This document shows, one piece after another, positions 35,307-46,640 of a DNA stretch of 64,000 nt. The notes beneath the pieces were generated by a model. That model ran no database searches, was not told the origin of the DNA, and was given only the letters and a program-made list of their open reading frames with translations. Every line of letters begins with the position of its first letter. The stretch's first letter is position 1. Source of the stretch: Tetrapyrgos nigripes (lineage: Eukaryota > Basidiomycota > Agaricomycetes > Agaricales > Campanellaceae); contig JAACJM010000011.1 of NCBI GenBank assembly GCA_013368315.1, positions 744,001 to 808,000 on the forward strand, read 5' to 3'. The translations under genes and the position numbers were made by a program.

Positions 35307-36830
35307 TCATGTTGTTACTGACTTGAACTCATCTCTTGATTTTTCAAGCGTAACCATGAGGATGACAAAAATCAGGTACAGGGTCTATGAGAATCTTAGA
35401 GTTAGTCAGGTTTTCTTGTAGAAAGAAATAGGGGGCAAAAAACATAGAGCAAAGGAATATGCTGTACTAAAGTGAAAATAATTATTTCCCACTGAAAACA
35501 CCATTTCTGAACTCAAAGAGGCCTTTTCCGAATGCCAGAGCATGATGTGTGACACCCAAATTCATAAAGGTGAGTATCAAATTCAGAGAGTTGAAGACTG
35601 AACTCCTGAAGGTAAGTACTGAATTGAGAGGATTGATGACCAAACTCATGAAGTAACTCCCGAATCCAAGGAGTTGACTCCCAACTACTGCTTTATGATT
35701 TGCCTGAATACTTGCAGACACATATGGCAATATACTGTGCAAAAAATCCAAATTGGCTTTTTTTTGACAGGTTGACCCTTTTTTTGCCATTTTACTGGTT
35801 TTTTTTGCAGGTTGGACTGAGTTTCTGTCAAAATTTGATACAATATGAGATCTTATTTGGGACCTAAATCTATTCAGGACACTTGTAAGTATTCAGGCCA
35901 TTTACAAGTATTCAGCAAATCATAAATCAGTAGTCAGGACTAAACTCTTTTGATTTTGTAATTACTTCATGAATTTGGTCATTGATCTCCTCAATTCGAT
36001 ACTTGACTTAAGGAGCTCAGTTTTCAACTCTCTGAATTCGATACTTACTTTGTGAATTCAGGTGTCACACATCATGCTTTTGTGTTCAGAAAAGCTCTCT
36101 TTGAGTTCGGAAAAGGTGTTTTCAGTGGGAAATAATTATTTCCACTTTAGTACAGCATAAAGGAAACTCAGCACCAAAAATGGCATAGCTAATGGGTAGA
36201 TTTGACCTGCTATGCTGTTTGCGCTACTTACAACTGCCACTAGAACAAAGGTTATCTGTATGATTCAATAGAGGTGCTCAGGGAATTGGTTGCATTTCGT
36301 CTTGGAAGGAAGGCTAACTCACCCATAAGATGCAGTATATTATCCCTGATTCCACTAAAAGTAACAAAATCTTTTGAACCTTGGAGACTGAGTTTCTGCA
36401 TAGATTCAAATTTTTCTTGATATCTTGTTGATGCATCCTGAAATATTAGCAACCTCAGTTTTTGTATGGGACCAACACCTACCAAGCTTGATACCCAATC
36501 AAAGATATGGCAAAGACATTTGTGGCAAATAAAGGAACAGCCATAATGAGAATCCTGATTTTCTGGCCTTGGTCGTTGATATCATGAAGTGTTAAGACAG
36601 CTGTCATTCCAGCATCTATGTACACTCCAACTGGAAGCAAACATTCAGTTCAAACAGCCTAGAGTGGAAAATCATCCAAGCTTACCACAAGAGCCAATCA
36701 TAGCAAGAGTTGTTGAGCAGGCATGGTATGAATAGTACACTAAAAGCAGAGTGGCAACTCCATCTTACCTGGGGATGAGAAGAGCTTGTAGAGAGCTTTA
36801 AGAGAGGTTTGTGAGGCGAGTGATTAAGTT
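35307..36830 (-). pseudogene. 7TM-like membrane protein gene, copy 3, with a MITE in an intron
   Basis: Exons read, in order: GVATLLLVYYSYHAC (near 36770–36690; true start not found), VGVYIDAGMTAVLTLHDIND...GYQAW, MHQQDIKKNLNLCRNSV...LLLVESGIIYC, ITFVLVAVVSSANSIAGQIY...AMPFL, and TLYLIFVILMVTLEKSRDE ending at a TGA at 35309–35307. These match the family's helices and its closing motif (V-T-L-E-K-S). The last intron (36174–35385, gtgctg...ctcatag, phase 0) contains the 700-bp MITE. At the intron near 36320 the joined frame is one nucleotide short, so the gene may be inactive. A possible cytoplasmic tail (SLSQPIQFAADQT) lies in another frame down to about 35160. Confidence 0.65.
35459..36158. 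mobile_element. hAT-like MITE (700 bp) with about 200-bp TIRs
   Basis: The ends are ATGCTGTACTAAAGTG and complement, with inverted similarity extending about 200 bp inward (CACACATCATG and GAATTC-rich blocks recur on both sides). It is flanked by AAAGGAAT (35451–35458) and AAAGGAAA (36159–36166), a 7-of-8 duplication, as in hAT elements. The interior has no transposase. It sits within the last intron of 7TM copy 3. Confidence 0.8.
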
Positions 36831-37194
36831 GAGAAACTTATTATTTGGGGGGCTATCTAGGGCCCCTTTTATACCTATGAGAGGGGTCAAATACATGTGA
36901 TACTAAAAGGTGTCCATATGACTACATGAGTTTTGGTAGAAGAGTGATGGTATCATTCTTCTTTGTTCTACATACAAAGTGTTGATGGCTGCAAAGAGTC
37001 AGGATAGTTTTGATTAGGGTTCCATCTGGGAACATGACCCAGACAACAATTCCATCACTTAGAAGATACTGCAATCAAGTTCAGTCATTAGTTCCTGCAT
37101 GCAAATAATGGAAGTTTGATATGCACATTGGTGAAATCAAGGTGTCTTTTAGACGCTGCAAATTATCCAGCAGGGTGAAAGCAGCTGTCAGGAG

Positions 37195-37275
37195 AGAAGT
37201 GTGGGTTAGGTGCAGGTGGGTACAAGTGAGGTGTGGGTGAGTGTGGTACAGGTGAGGTGCAGGTGCAGGTGGTAG
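37195..37275. repeat. GTGCAGGTG-type simple repeat
   Basis: Irregular (GGTGCAGGTGGGT)-like units; a complementary CCGCACCTGCACC tract lies at 38375–38440. They flank the MITE at 37499 and could be outer ends of a larger degraded element. Confidence 0.6.
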
Positions 37276-37498
37276 AATAATAGATCAGAAAGAAATATGT
37301 GTACATATACTATCAGACAGGAATAGCTACAATGATTATGTAACTGAGAAATCTTGAAAGAGACTTACAAAGTTTTCCTTGCTAATCTTGCCGTGAAGTT
37401 TGTAGGCTAAGTGATAAAATAACTTACAAGCTTTGCTGAGGTACTGGGTCTTGATACTAACACGGTATCAGTACCCATCTACCTAAATCTGTCAGAGC

Positions 37499-38008
37499 TA
37501 GAGACCTCAACGAGTCCACTCACAACTTGCGATTTTTTGGAAAAAAAAATATTGAGACTCGCACTCGTGCAAGACTCATGGGAAAATAAATTTGTACTCA
37601 CGAGTCTGAACTTGCAAGTTCAGTGCTTACAATATGCAATAAAATATATATATCAATTAGTTATATGCATAAACATATGGACATTAGTGTGGAATTGCTT
37701 TCAATTAAACTATTAGAACATTTTTTATTTGAAGACCCAAGTGATAAGATGTTAAATACTATTTTTAATTGAGTAAAAAGTGCAATAATAGCAAGATTCG
37801 GCCAATATTAATGAAATCTATGCATAAACATATGGATATTTCTGTATAAATAATGTCTATAAAACTATCAGCCTCACTTTTCATGTAGTGTGTGGATATC
37901 TTGCATCCTTGTCATGCAATACTTGTTGCAAGTACTTACAAGTACGTAGCCATTATATTCAAAAGGTCTACAATGCATGCAAGTCTGCCCACCTCGTTGA
38001 GGTCTCTA
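37499..38008. mobile_element. hAT-like MITE (510 bp)
   Basis: Ends are TAGAGACCTCAACGAG and its complement. Flanking octamers GTCAGAGC and GTCGAAGT agree at 5 of 8 positions, the differences all being transitions, consistent with an old 8-bp duplication. The interior is AT-rich, without coding potential. Confidence 0.6.
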
Positions 38009-38681
38009 GTCGAAGTGTGTTGGACCTACATCGTGAATAGGGGTTGACACGTTAATGCGTCACGATCAACTTGCTCTTTTCAATTTAATTTATTGATGGT
38101 CCGATCGTATGATACTTTATTATATACCTGGTATCCTATGCCAGAAAATCTCTTTATTCACTGCTAGATACAGAAGTGGGCCACAGATGTTCTAATCAAC
38201 TTGGAGTCATACTTACTTTCCATTCTCATTTGCCCTATCTAGGTATTGCTAAATGGTATCTTTTCCACTCAGTACAGACAGACACTTATCTTCTATCTAA
38301 ATCCAAATCCCAACAAAATCTACCTAAAAACGGAGTGTGAACATTCAGGAGGAGGAGGAGAAGGAGTATAAGCACAGCCACCTCCCGCACTTCCCGCACC
38401 CCGCACCTGCACCACCTGCGCCCGCACCTTGCACCGGGGGGACCCACACTTTTCTGGATCCCCCACGTTTCCCAGTCAGCTGAAGCATTAGCTGTGGCAC
38501 GTGCTGACAGCTCTGATGATTATTCAGCGTCTATGACGAGTAAATAAAGGACTGGCCGTAGGTGCAACAGCTTCCTTAACAGCTTACCCTGAACCCTCAC
38601 TACAGTGAGTACTTGACACCCTTTCCTCAGGACTCCTTTGACCCCTGCGTTTTCAGTTCGACTTTCGATCCTTCCTCCGTT

Positions 38682-40829
38682 ATGCGTCTCTTAAGCACGA
38701 TAGACTTCAAAGTCAAGGAATTCCTCACGGATATCCCCCGCTATGCAATCCTCTCTCACACCTGGGAGCAGGAAGAGGTTACTTTTCAGGATATCCAGAA
38801 CCTCGACGTCGCTAAATCCAAAGCCGGCTTTCGTAAAGTCTTGGGAGCTTGTGCCCGTGCTCGCCGCTATCATTTCGAGTGGATCTGGATCGACTCGTGC
38901 TGTATCAATAAGGAAAGCAGTGCCGAGCTCTCCGAAGCGCTTAACTCAATGTACCAGTATTATGAAGGCGCAGGAGTTTGTTACGTCTACCTATCTGACG
39001 TCTCTGGAGAGTATCATCCTCGAAAAATAAAATCCAACTTCAGAGATAGTAGATGGTTCAAGAGAGGCTGGACACTTCAGGAGCTACTCGCCCCTGAATT
39101 CGTTGTGTTTTTGGATAAGGACTGGGCAAGGATTGGGACCAGGTGGAGCTTGCGGGATGTGATCTCGGCGGTTAGTGGAATTCCAGTGAATGTGTTTGAG
39201 GGACGCTTTATCGACGAATACAGTATCGCTCAGAGGATGTCATGGGCTGCGTTTAGAGAGACTACGAGGCCGGAGGACCAAGCATATTGTTTGTTAGGGA
39301 TTTTTGGTGTCAGTATGTCGCCGATTTATGGAGAAGGTGGTGCCAGAGCCTTCATGCGGCTACAGCAGGAGATCATCAGGATTTCTGATGATCGCAGCAT
39401 CTTTGCTTGGGTTGCCGCATCGCCGATGGAGGAGCTGAAAGACCAGTGGCAGATACAGTACAATTCCCCAGCCAGGATAGACAAGCCAAGGGGTTTGCTA
39501 GCTCGATCACCCTATGAATTTAGGATGTCGGGCGACGTGCAGGCTTCAAATGTGGAACTCATCGGCAACAAATCATCCTATTCGTTTAGTAACAATGGCC
39601 TGCATATCCATCTTCCTCTCAATCCCATCTCTTCCAGCTCCGGCCACCCTGGCGAACATATCTTCCTCGCACACCTACTCTGTCAGTCCACGAGAGGCGG
39701 TAGCTACTTAACCGTTTATCTCCGAAAGACGAGTGGACATCAATATGTCCGGTGTTATGCAGATGAAGTATTCTTGACGAGCTTACCGCCGGCAATGGAT
39801 AATGTTCGGGAGCTCACCGTCAGGGAGCATCTAGTCACAGGGTGCAGAGTCCGAACTTCGAATACATCCAGTGCAGCAGAATGGTCGTACAACATTGAAC
39901 TTCTTCAATCCGCTTGGCACTTCCTTTGTCAATCCTCTGAAGAGAAGAGGTGTTATGACACGATCTCCTCCATCGATGAACATACAGTATCTCTTCGTCG
40001 GCGAGCATCGAGTTTGCGTTTGCTAGACCTACAACATACTATGGAGAACCCGCCAAATATTGAGTACAAGTCTCAGAAAACTGGAGAATATTTCACCATC
40101 TGCTTTACGCCTTTTGGTGTTGTTATTATCCAGACGGTATTCGTTCTCCTACCTGCCTTCAGGTCCATTCGAGCGGATACATGTATAACGGAACTGGAGT
40201 CTGGAGGATACGTACTCATTACGCTTGAGAAGAGAGGAGATCCGCAGGAGAACCTAGAGATTGGATATCTTGCAGGAGGTGATCTTGAAATTGACCTATT
40301 GCAAGGTCCTTTGCGAGACCCTGATTTGGGCATCACGGTCCCTTCTAGGTTGAGCGAAGGCTCTTCCACTTATCATCTCAAGTTTGAAGGGATCTTTCCC
40401 CCCGACCCCTTTGGTAGGATTACTCAAGATATGGCCTATGCTACCGTCTTTCGACCGCATCCAGATGATCCCGAGGAATGTGGTTATCCTACGTTCCGTG
40501 TACTTACATACCGACGGGATAAACTGGGAGGGATCAAGGACATAATTCACGTCGCATTTGGGCTCCAAGGATCTTCGGTTTGGACTGATCTTGTTATACA
40601 AACCACTTTCTCTGACGAATTCGAAACTTCTGAATGTGTTTGGAAATCCTATCTCGACTCTGGGTCAAGGACCGAGAAGCGATTGTGCGGCAAAGGATTT
40701 GCGGAGGCCAGCTTTCCGTACGACGTTGCGACTGGGACTGCTGTGATTCAGAGGACGAAAAATCTGCAACTGGGGGATTACTTGTTGCACTTGAACATGC
40801 AAAGCGGTCTACCTGGATTCAGAATATGA
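38682..40829 (+). CDS. HET-domain (heterokaryon incompatibility) protein, 715 aa
   Basis: An intronless frame starts at ATG 38682 (MRLLSTIDFK), preferred over a non-ATG extension to 38613. The HET domain occupies about residues 18–150. It shows its three usual blocks: RYAILSHTW at 20–28, WIWIDSCCINK...LSEALNSMYQYY near 67–94, and RGWTLQELLAP near 127. The conserved follow-on segment EDQAYCLLGIFGVSMSPIYG and a D-D-R-S-I-F-A-W motif complete the N-terminal half. The C-terminal 450 residues have no recognised domain. HET proteins trigger programmed cell death on contact with a non-self partner, and expanded families in mushroom fungi may also act in innate immunity. No NACHT/WD40 part is present. 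The frame looks intact, making it one of few intact host genes here. Confidence 0.92.
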   Translation: MRLLSTIDFKVKEFLTDIPRYAILSHTWEQEEVTFQDIQNLDVAKSKAGFRKVLGACARARRYHFEWIWIDSCCINKESSAELSEALNSMYQYYEGAGVCYVYLSDVSGEYHPRKIKSNFRDSRWFKRGWTLQELLAPEFVVFLDKDWARIGTRWSLRDVISAVSGIPVNVFEGRFIDEYSIAQRMSWAAFRETTRPEDQAYCLLGIFGVSMSPIYGEGGARAFMRLQQEIIRISDDRSIFAWVAASPMEELKDQWQIQYNSPARIDKPRGLLARSPYEFRMSGDVQASNVELIGNKSSYSFSNNGLHIHLPLNPISSSSGHPGEHIFLAHLLCQSTRGGSYLTVYLRKTSGHQYVRCYADEVFLTSLPPAMDNVRELTVREHLVTGCRVRTSNTSSAAEWSYNIELLQSAWHFLCQSSEEKRCYDTISSIDEHTVSLRRRASSLRLLDLQHTMENPPNIEYKSQKTGEYFTICFTPFGVVIIQTVFVLLPAFRSIRADTCITELESGGYVLITLEKRGDPQENLEIGYLAGGDLEIDLLQGPLRDPDLGITVPSRLSEGSSTYHLKFEGIFPPDPFGRITQDMAYATVFRPHPDDPEECGYPTFRVLTYRRDKLGGIKDIIHVAFGLQGSSVWTDLVIQTTFSDEFETSECVWKSYLDSGSRTEKRLCGKGFAEASFPYDVATGTAVIQRTKNLQLGDYLLHLNMQSGLPGFRI

Positions 40830-41625
40830 TTACGGATGGAGTCGGAGGCGCAGGGATTACTTGTTGTGCTTGTACTCTACATGCAATGACTACGAGACTA
40901 TTTATTCTGGTGATGACGGATGGAATGGGGAGTACAGGTACTCGTCGATGAGAAGAACTTGGACTTGCAAAGAATAGCAGTGCTAAAGTTATAACTGAAA
41001 GTGGAAGATCCCAAGAAGATCCGTATGTTGTTTTCGTCTATCTCGCCCCGGAGAGTACTTTCGCGTTCTCGACGCATCTTGCAAGCAGCGCAAGCTATCA
41101 CATTTCGTCCCACCTGAATACTCGACGTTTCTTCTCTCGCTCTTTAGAATTCTTTCTAGCGGAAAAACTAGCCAGTGAGTTAGTGAGTTGTGGTCACCTG
41201 TGACCGGTGACTCGGAAGCGAAGACCGACATAGCCGAAGGTGCGGCCGATGTCAAGCCGACGGCTGAAAAGCGTCAAAGAGTCGACGGTCTGCTGCCTGC
41301 GAATAATGCTTGCGCTATTAGACTTTTGTCAATTGAAGCTTGAAGAGCCTATTCAAGCTAGAGTCGGGGTAGATGGTCAATATGCAGCTTTAGAGGAACC
41401 ACGGAGTGCGTGTTTTCTTCGCTGTTTTGCCAGAACTCCGTCCTCTTTACCCAGATGCTCTACATCATCAACTCCCGCAGCCCACTTTCACGCAGTGCGC
41501 CTCTTTTTTCTCGCTTTTTACTTATCTTCTAACGCTTTTTGCAGTAGGCTTGTGATGTCAAGAGTCCCTTTTTGACGCCTTCGATTCTGTATCAACCACT
41601 CCCCTGGACCACTCCCCTCTACTCG
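40830..41625. other. Intergenic stretch without recognisable gene
   Basis: No supported coding pattern. Near-duplicates such as TTACGGATGGAGTCGGAG and GATGACGGATGGAATGGG occur at 40831 and 40913. Confidence 0.5.
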
Positions 41626-42692
41626 CATCGCCCCACTGCGACACTTCTATCTCAAACACCGCTACTCATCACGGGTCCATTTGGCCTGCCGCTTCTCACC
41701 AACTTTCTCTATCTCGCTCTGACTGCCAATGCGTCTTCCACATTCCTTTCCCCGTCAAGCTCTTCACACCTTTCCATTATCCTTTCTGAAGACGCTCAGT
41801 TGGAGGTCGTAGGAGGGCACGGTGCCCTCTGACCTTGGATAATGGGACCTCACGTTTTCAGACGCCTCAACCCCTGATGAGGCGAAGAAGACGACAGTGC
41901 TGCAGCGACACCAGTCGTCTGCTTACGCGTCTTCTCCCTACCTTTTCCTTTTCCTTTTCCTACACCGTCTATCTACCATGTCCAGTGGTTACCCAGGCCG
42001 TCTTCTTTTGCACCACAACAGAGAGAGGTTATATCCATCCCATACCCCAGTCCCACCAGACCAGCACGTCGATTCTCGGCAGCTATTCCCTGTACACCAT
42101 GCCCCGTGTCGGCTGCACCGACCACTTGCCCTTTCTGAAAAGACTTGATGATTTGTTCCGAGGAACCAGCGTCGGTGGAGTGGTGAAGGAGAAGGAGAGG
42201 GTGCTTCCTCGCGGATTGTTACTGCTCACTCTCCAGAATCGGCTACTGTCCATGCATTGGCATCAATGTTGGTGTCGCCGGTCGTTTACGAGTTTACGAG
42301 GCAGACGCAGAGTTTGAAGATGTTTGGGTGAAGGGACCGGGGAAGATGGATGGAGAGACGGAGATAACGTAGAGAAGGCTACGAGGTTGATTGGGATGTG
42401 TTGGTCTCATACGGGGCTGTTAACGTCTCGACCGTGGCTACCGCAGACCACATCGTCGATGCCGATGCTGAAGAAGATGAACAAAAGATGGGAAGAATGA
42501 TGAGGACCACGTCACCGGAGATGTCTCATCGTTCACCAATCTTTCATTTCTACCTCGTCTAGTGGACTGACGGTGCTTGTGCGTCCCTTCACGACGTATG
42601 GAGTCCCGTCTCCGTCCTATCATAGGCCTTTCATCCCTTCCATTGCTACCTCAGTGCTCCCTTTCCTCCCTCGGCATCTACCTCAACGAAAG
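41626..42692 (+). repeat. Unidentified repeat, copy B
   Basis: Colinear with copy A (31139–32335): same order of the LSIILSEDAQLEVVGGH frame, the GTCCAGTGGTTACCCAGGCC block, one unit of the 22-bp sequence and the DWDVLVSYGA...FHFYLV frame. A following block (about 42773–42840, CATTCCATAAACGCGTTTCT) recurs at 46767–46840. The interval 42693–43787 contains short ORFs only and a poly-C run near 42974–42992. Confidence 0.75.
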
Positions 42693-43787
42693 AAGCAGAT
42701 GCACCCAGATGTTTTCTTCGCGCGTTTACCTTCAATGTCCTCCTTGGCGTCACATTCATAGTGATACACTATCTACATTCCATAAACGCGTTTCTACCTC
42801 TACCTCCACCTCTGCCTCTACAAAAGCCGACTCTACCCCTATAAAGTCCGAACCCAGCGACGTCAAATCTTTCACTACCTCTATTCAGAATCTGCATCAA
42901 CCGTACCTCCCTTTCCTCGTACCTTCACGGTGAAGAAGGGTCATCTCTACCTCATCCTGACGAGACTGCTTTCTCCCCCCCCCCCCCCCCCCTCCCGTCC
43001 TCGTCTCCGTCCATGTGCTTTAGTCGCCTGTTATTCCCTTACAATCAGCGACACTTGTTCGGTACCCGCTACACCCGTCTCTACGGTTTTCTACCAGCAG
43101 CCTCCCCACGATATATTGGTTTTTTGAACAGTAGCAAAACGGTACTCGCAAGACTGGTTTACTCTTCCGTGTCGGTGCCAGTGTTGGCATTGGGACAGAG
43201 ACCCAGCTTGGCGACGACGACGGACGCAACTGAGGAGACCGATGCTAAAGCTGGTTCGGGTCCCGATTTTGGCTTGGATGGGATTTTTTGAGGAATAGCA
43301 GCCTTGTTGTGACCTCAATGTCAAAGTTGACAGCCTTAGGACGACGACAGGGACATAGGGGAGTATCGCCCCAACTTCTTCAGATTTTGAAGAAGATGGT
43401 GAAGACTACGTCGTACCCCTCTCTCGACCTATACTCTTCCTCCTTCATCTGCTGAAGTTGACTCTTCTTCGGCAGAGATATTCCAGTTTTCGGACTGGGA
43501 GTATCAGATGCGGCCGTCAACGTCTTCTACTGCTATCTGTCACCCCATCTACTTCTATTCCATATGACATCTCCGAAACCGGAAGCTGCCACACCCTCTT
43601 CAGCGTATTTGGCGCATCCATATTGCGATATCCCGAAGTACTCGCTCTACCGCCGGAAACTTTAGTTATATAGCGGGTTTGAGATGCTTAGGAACAAACG
43701 GCTAATGTAACTAAAAGCTCTATACTCAATCTATACTACTCTATACCCTTCCCCCTCTCGCGATCACGCAGAAAATAACAAACTCCA

Positions 43788-44576
43788 CTACCTTCTGACC
43801 ATGTTTGAAATGATTCGAGCAAGCTCCAAGGCTCGTATCACAATAGTCAAAGCCAGGACTGCGTTGACCAGGACTTCCTGACTGGCGCTCTGATACATAA
43901 TGCCATAAGCACGGCTGACCCACACCCCTCGATCTTGAACTCGAGGTTCCGTGTATCGTATCAACGCCATAGAACCCACAGTGCTCACTGTACTGACTGC
44001 TGCATACCCTTTCCAATCACCTGGAACGATCGAAGGCAAGGATAAGTATGAAATCTTGCACTTATTATCTCGGACTGACCATTATACTGGTTCCCTTTTA
44101 CCATGTTAATGGTAGACCCCAGGGAAACAAATTCGCAGGCTCCATGAAGTATTTCGGTCGAGTGAGTCAGACTCCCTGTTTGAGCACCAGCAGACGCGGC
44201 GTCTGGGGGCATGTCGTCGATATCAAGGTTAAAACCAGTCGACATGAATTCAAAATGAGCATTGTCAGCTGTTAAGGCAGCAGACGGGAAGGGTACTGCA
44301 CTTTGCACCGGCCCACTTTCTGGAGTTGGCACCTGCGGGCCTTGCTCCTGAGAGTCGGATGGAGGGGAAGAGGGTTCTGTCCACTGGTCCGGGTACCGGC
44401 CTGGACTGCTTTGTTCATCGGAGTTTCTAAGCCTTTTCCGTTGTGCTTCAGCTTCTTCTAAGTATCAAAATCAGCGCTGCCTAAAATTTTCGTTGGTAGT
44501 AACTAGTACGGTTCTCACCTCGAGCTTTTCGTAATCTCTTCCTCTCCTTAAGCCGGAATGTAATATGCTTCGCCAT
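43788..44576 (-). CDS. Hypothetical 222-aa protein with C-terminal hydrophobic segments, three exons
   Basis: Exons are 44576–44519, 44457–44080 and 44020–43788 with GT–AG introns of 61 and 59 nt. The joined length is 669 nt, in frame with one stop. The N-terminus is strongly basic (MAKHITFRLKERKRLRKAR) and continues as a charged helix (EEAEAQRKRLRN). The middle is Pro/Ser-rich and the C-terminus has two hydrophobic stretches (AVSTVSTVGSMALI and EVLVNAVLALTIVIRALEL), so it could be an organelle or membrane protein. The basic start followed by a long helix also permits a nuclear role. I do not recognise the family. The consistent splice frame argues for a real gene. Confidence 0.65.
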
Positions 44577-45991
44577 CTATCAAACAAATCCAGTATAACC
44601 CAATGTCAAGGTATAAAATACGTTCGAGGATTCAGAGACCTGAAGACCACTTACCTATGCAATGAACAAATTCCTGCCTAGGATAATCCACTCAACAGCG
44701 AGATTATCGAGCTCGCGAGTTTGAAGAAGTGCAAAAGATAGCTCGAGGAGGTATGGGTATTGACCAGGGCTTGTGTAATCCAAATTTGACCTGACTGTTG
44801 ATCAGAAATGAGAAGTTTCGGATGGGAGGCTGAGAAGGCTCACAGTAAAGTGCAGCCACAAGTCGAGGAATAGAGCTCTTCTTGACCGGGCTACGAGGCG
44901 CTGGCATGTTCGAGTTATTTATCATTAGACAGAGATGGCTCTGTAGTGTGTACATACAGCACGGCCGTCAACGCAGGAGGATCCGAAACGGAGAAGTCGG
45001 AGGAAGCCCAAGAGGTCGCAGACTAGAGCCCACGGGAAGTTCCGTGGGTAGGTTTCCTCCACGATCGAATAGCAACAGCGTTCCTTGTCCAAACGTTCGA
45101 ATCGACCTTAAAACCCTCAAATCCTCTCTTAGCAGTAAAGAATTCATAGAACATAGAATTTGGGCCCATGGAAATTAAGAGAAGAGCATACATAGTCGAA
45201 TGGAGCACCAGGGACCGCACAGTTGCTGCAATGGCAAATTTAGAAATAAGTACCCGAAGGCAACCTAGCTGCCCTGAGAACGAGCAGATATGATGGAAAG
45301 CGGTCCTTTTAGCCTGGAAACCAACCGCTTTGGGTCAGCGCAGCTGAGCGGTTGGTCCCCAGGCTACCTACGGTCCTTGAGCATCCAAAAAAGGCATTAC
45401 GTTATGGTAGTCTATTCGGGTTTCGCAAGTGTTCCGAATCTATGCATACAAATGAAAATTTGCATTCCGAGATCTCCTTGACGATGACTTTGACCCATTC
45501 TTGCTGTTTTGGATAGGTTTTCGAGTAAGTATTGGCAAAGGCGGAAATGCCACATGTTGAAATACGCTGTGGCACACTGAGTGGGGGGGTAAAGAACGTT
45601 TGACCTCGTAATGGTACCAGAGTCAAACGAGTAAGGATACAATCAATGTAACTACTGTATTTATACTCTGTCAATAGCTAAAATACCGCAAATAAACTCC
45701 TAATGATCCTCCCTATACGTTGAGGGGCCGTATTCAACTTGCTACGGCAAAAATCCAAATCCAACACCACATTGCCACATTAAGTTGGTTACGTATCAAT
45801 TTGCTCTCGACACCAAGGATTGACTTTTCAGTTGCGGTAATTGCGAATAGATCTTGGTTATCAAACATAAGAGATGGATTCGACCTGGAAATCCCATAGT
45901 CCTGCTCCACTGAGGGATAAGCTTCTTCAATATCGATTTGAGGCTTCTTGACCTTCGTTAAAGCGAAATCAGATCGCAAGAGGCATAGGAA
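44577..45991. other. Intergenic stretch with one hairpin
   Basis: No gene is supported. A 20-bp inverted repeat (TAGCCTGGAAACCAACCGCT at 45310–45329 against 45347–45366, two mismatches, 17-nt loop) could form a hairpin. Confidence 0.5.
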
Positions 45992-45999
45992 GTCCGAAG

Positions 46000-46383
46000 T
46001 AGTGTTGCACCGGCTCGACTCCGGCTCACTCCGGCTCGGCTATGAACGGCTTGATGAAGTCATAACCGTGGCTTGGCTTTCGAGCCATAAACAACTCGTT
46101 GACTCCGGCTTGAGCTGAATCGAGCCGCCAGTTATTTATTTGAATACAGATCATACAGCGGCTACATGATTTTGTATACAGGTCTATTAAACGGCTCTAG
46201 ACCTTGGGTCGTTTCCTGTATTCATCGTTTCAGGGTCTTTGTATGGGGCTCTCTATTTTAGGCTACAAAGCCAGCCAGAGCCGAGGTACACAGAGCCGGC
46301 TCATTTTTGTTCGACTCAGCTTGGCTAAACATCGGCTTGGCTCTCGGCTTAGCCGGAGTCGAGTCGAGCCACGTGCAACACTA
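46000..46383. mobile_element. hAT MITE (384 bp) with perfect 8-bp duplication
   Basis: Ends are TAGTGTTGCAC and GTGCAACACTA, flanked by GTCCGAAG at 45992–45999 and 46384–46391. Subterminal GGCTCGACTCCGGCT motifs repeat at both ends. No coding potential. The perfect duplication indicates a fairly recent hAT-mediated insertion. Confidence 0.92.
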
Positions 46384-46440
46384 GTCCGAAGTAGTGGTTC
46401 AGTGTGTACCTGCATTTCCGGATCAACGGGGGGGGGGGGT

Positions 46441-46640
46441 CAGAGTTCACGATTCTGGCTTTGATCCAGGCACCGATTCGCAACTCGTGAAACGGCCTGA
46501 ATCGTCGCTTCAACACTGACCACACTTTTCCAGCAGCGATTCACCCTTCCGATTCACCCGTCGGTTCATCCAAGAAAATTACATAATTCCCGCTACGGAG
46601 AATCGTCGAGGTGAATCGAAAGTAGAATCGTTGAACTCTG
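46441..46640. mobile_element. Short inverted-repeat element (about 200 bp)
   Basis: CAGAGTTCACGATTCT at the left matches AGAATCGTTGAACTCTG at the right with one extra base; the inversion continues outward as GGGGT/ACCCC. A poly-G tract adjoins the left end, so a duplication cannot be defined. Confidence 0.6.

Noticed and set aside
38613..38681. N-terminal extension of the HET protein by 23 residues
   Set aside because: It would start at TTG; the ATG at 38682 precedes the conserved domain with normal spacing.
44704..45178. ORFs of 83–98 codons on both strands
   Set aside because: No splice continuity, motif or composition signal; mutually antisense.
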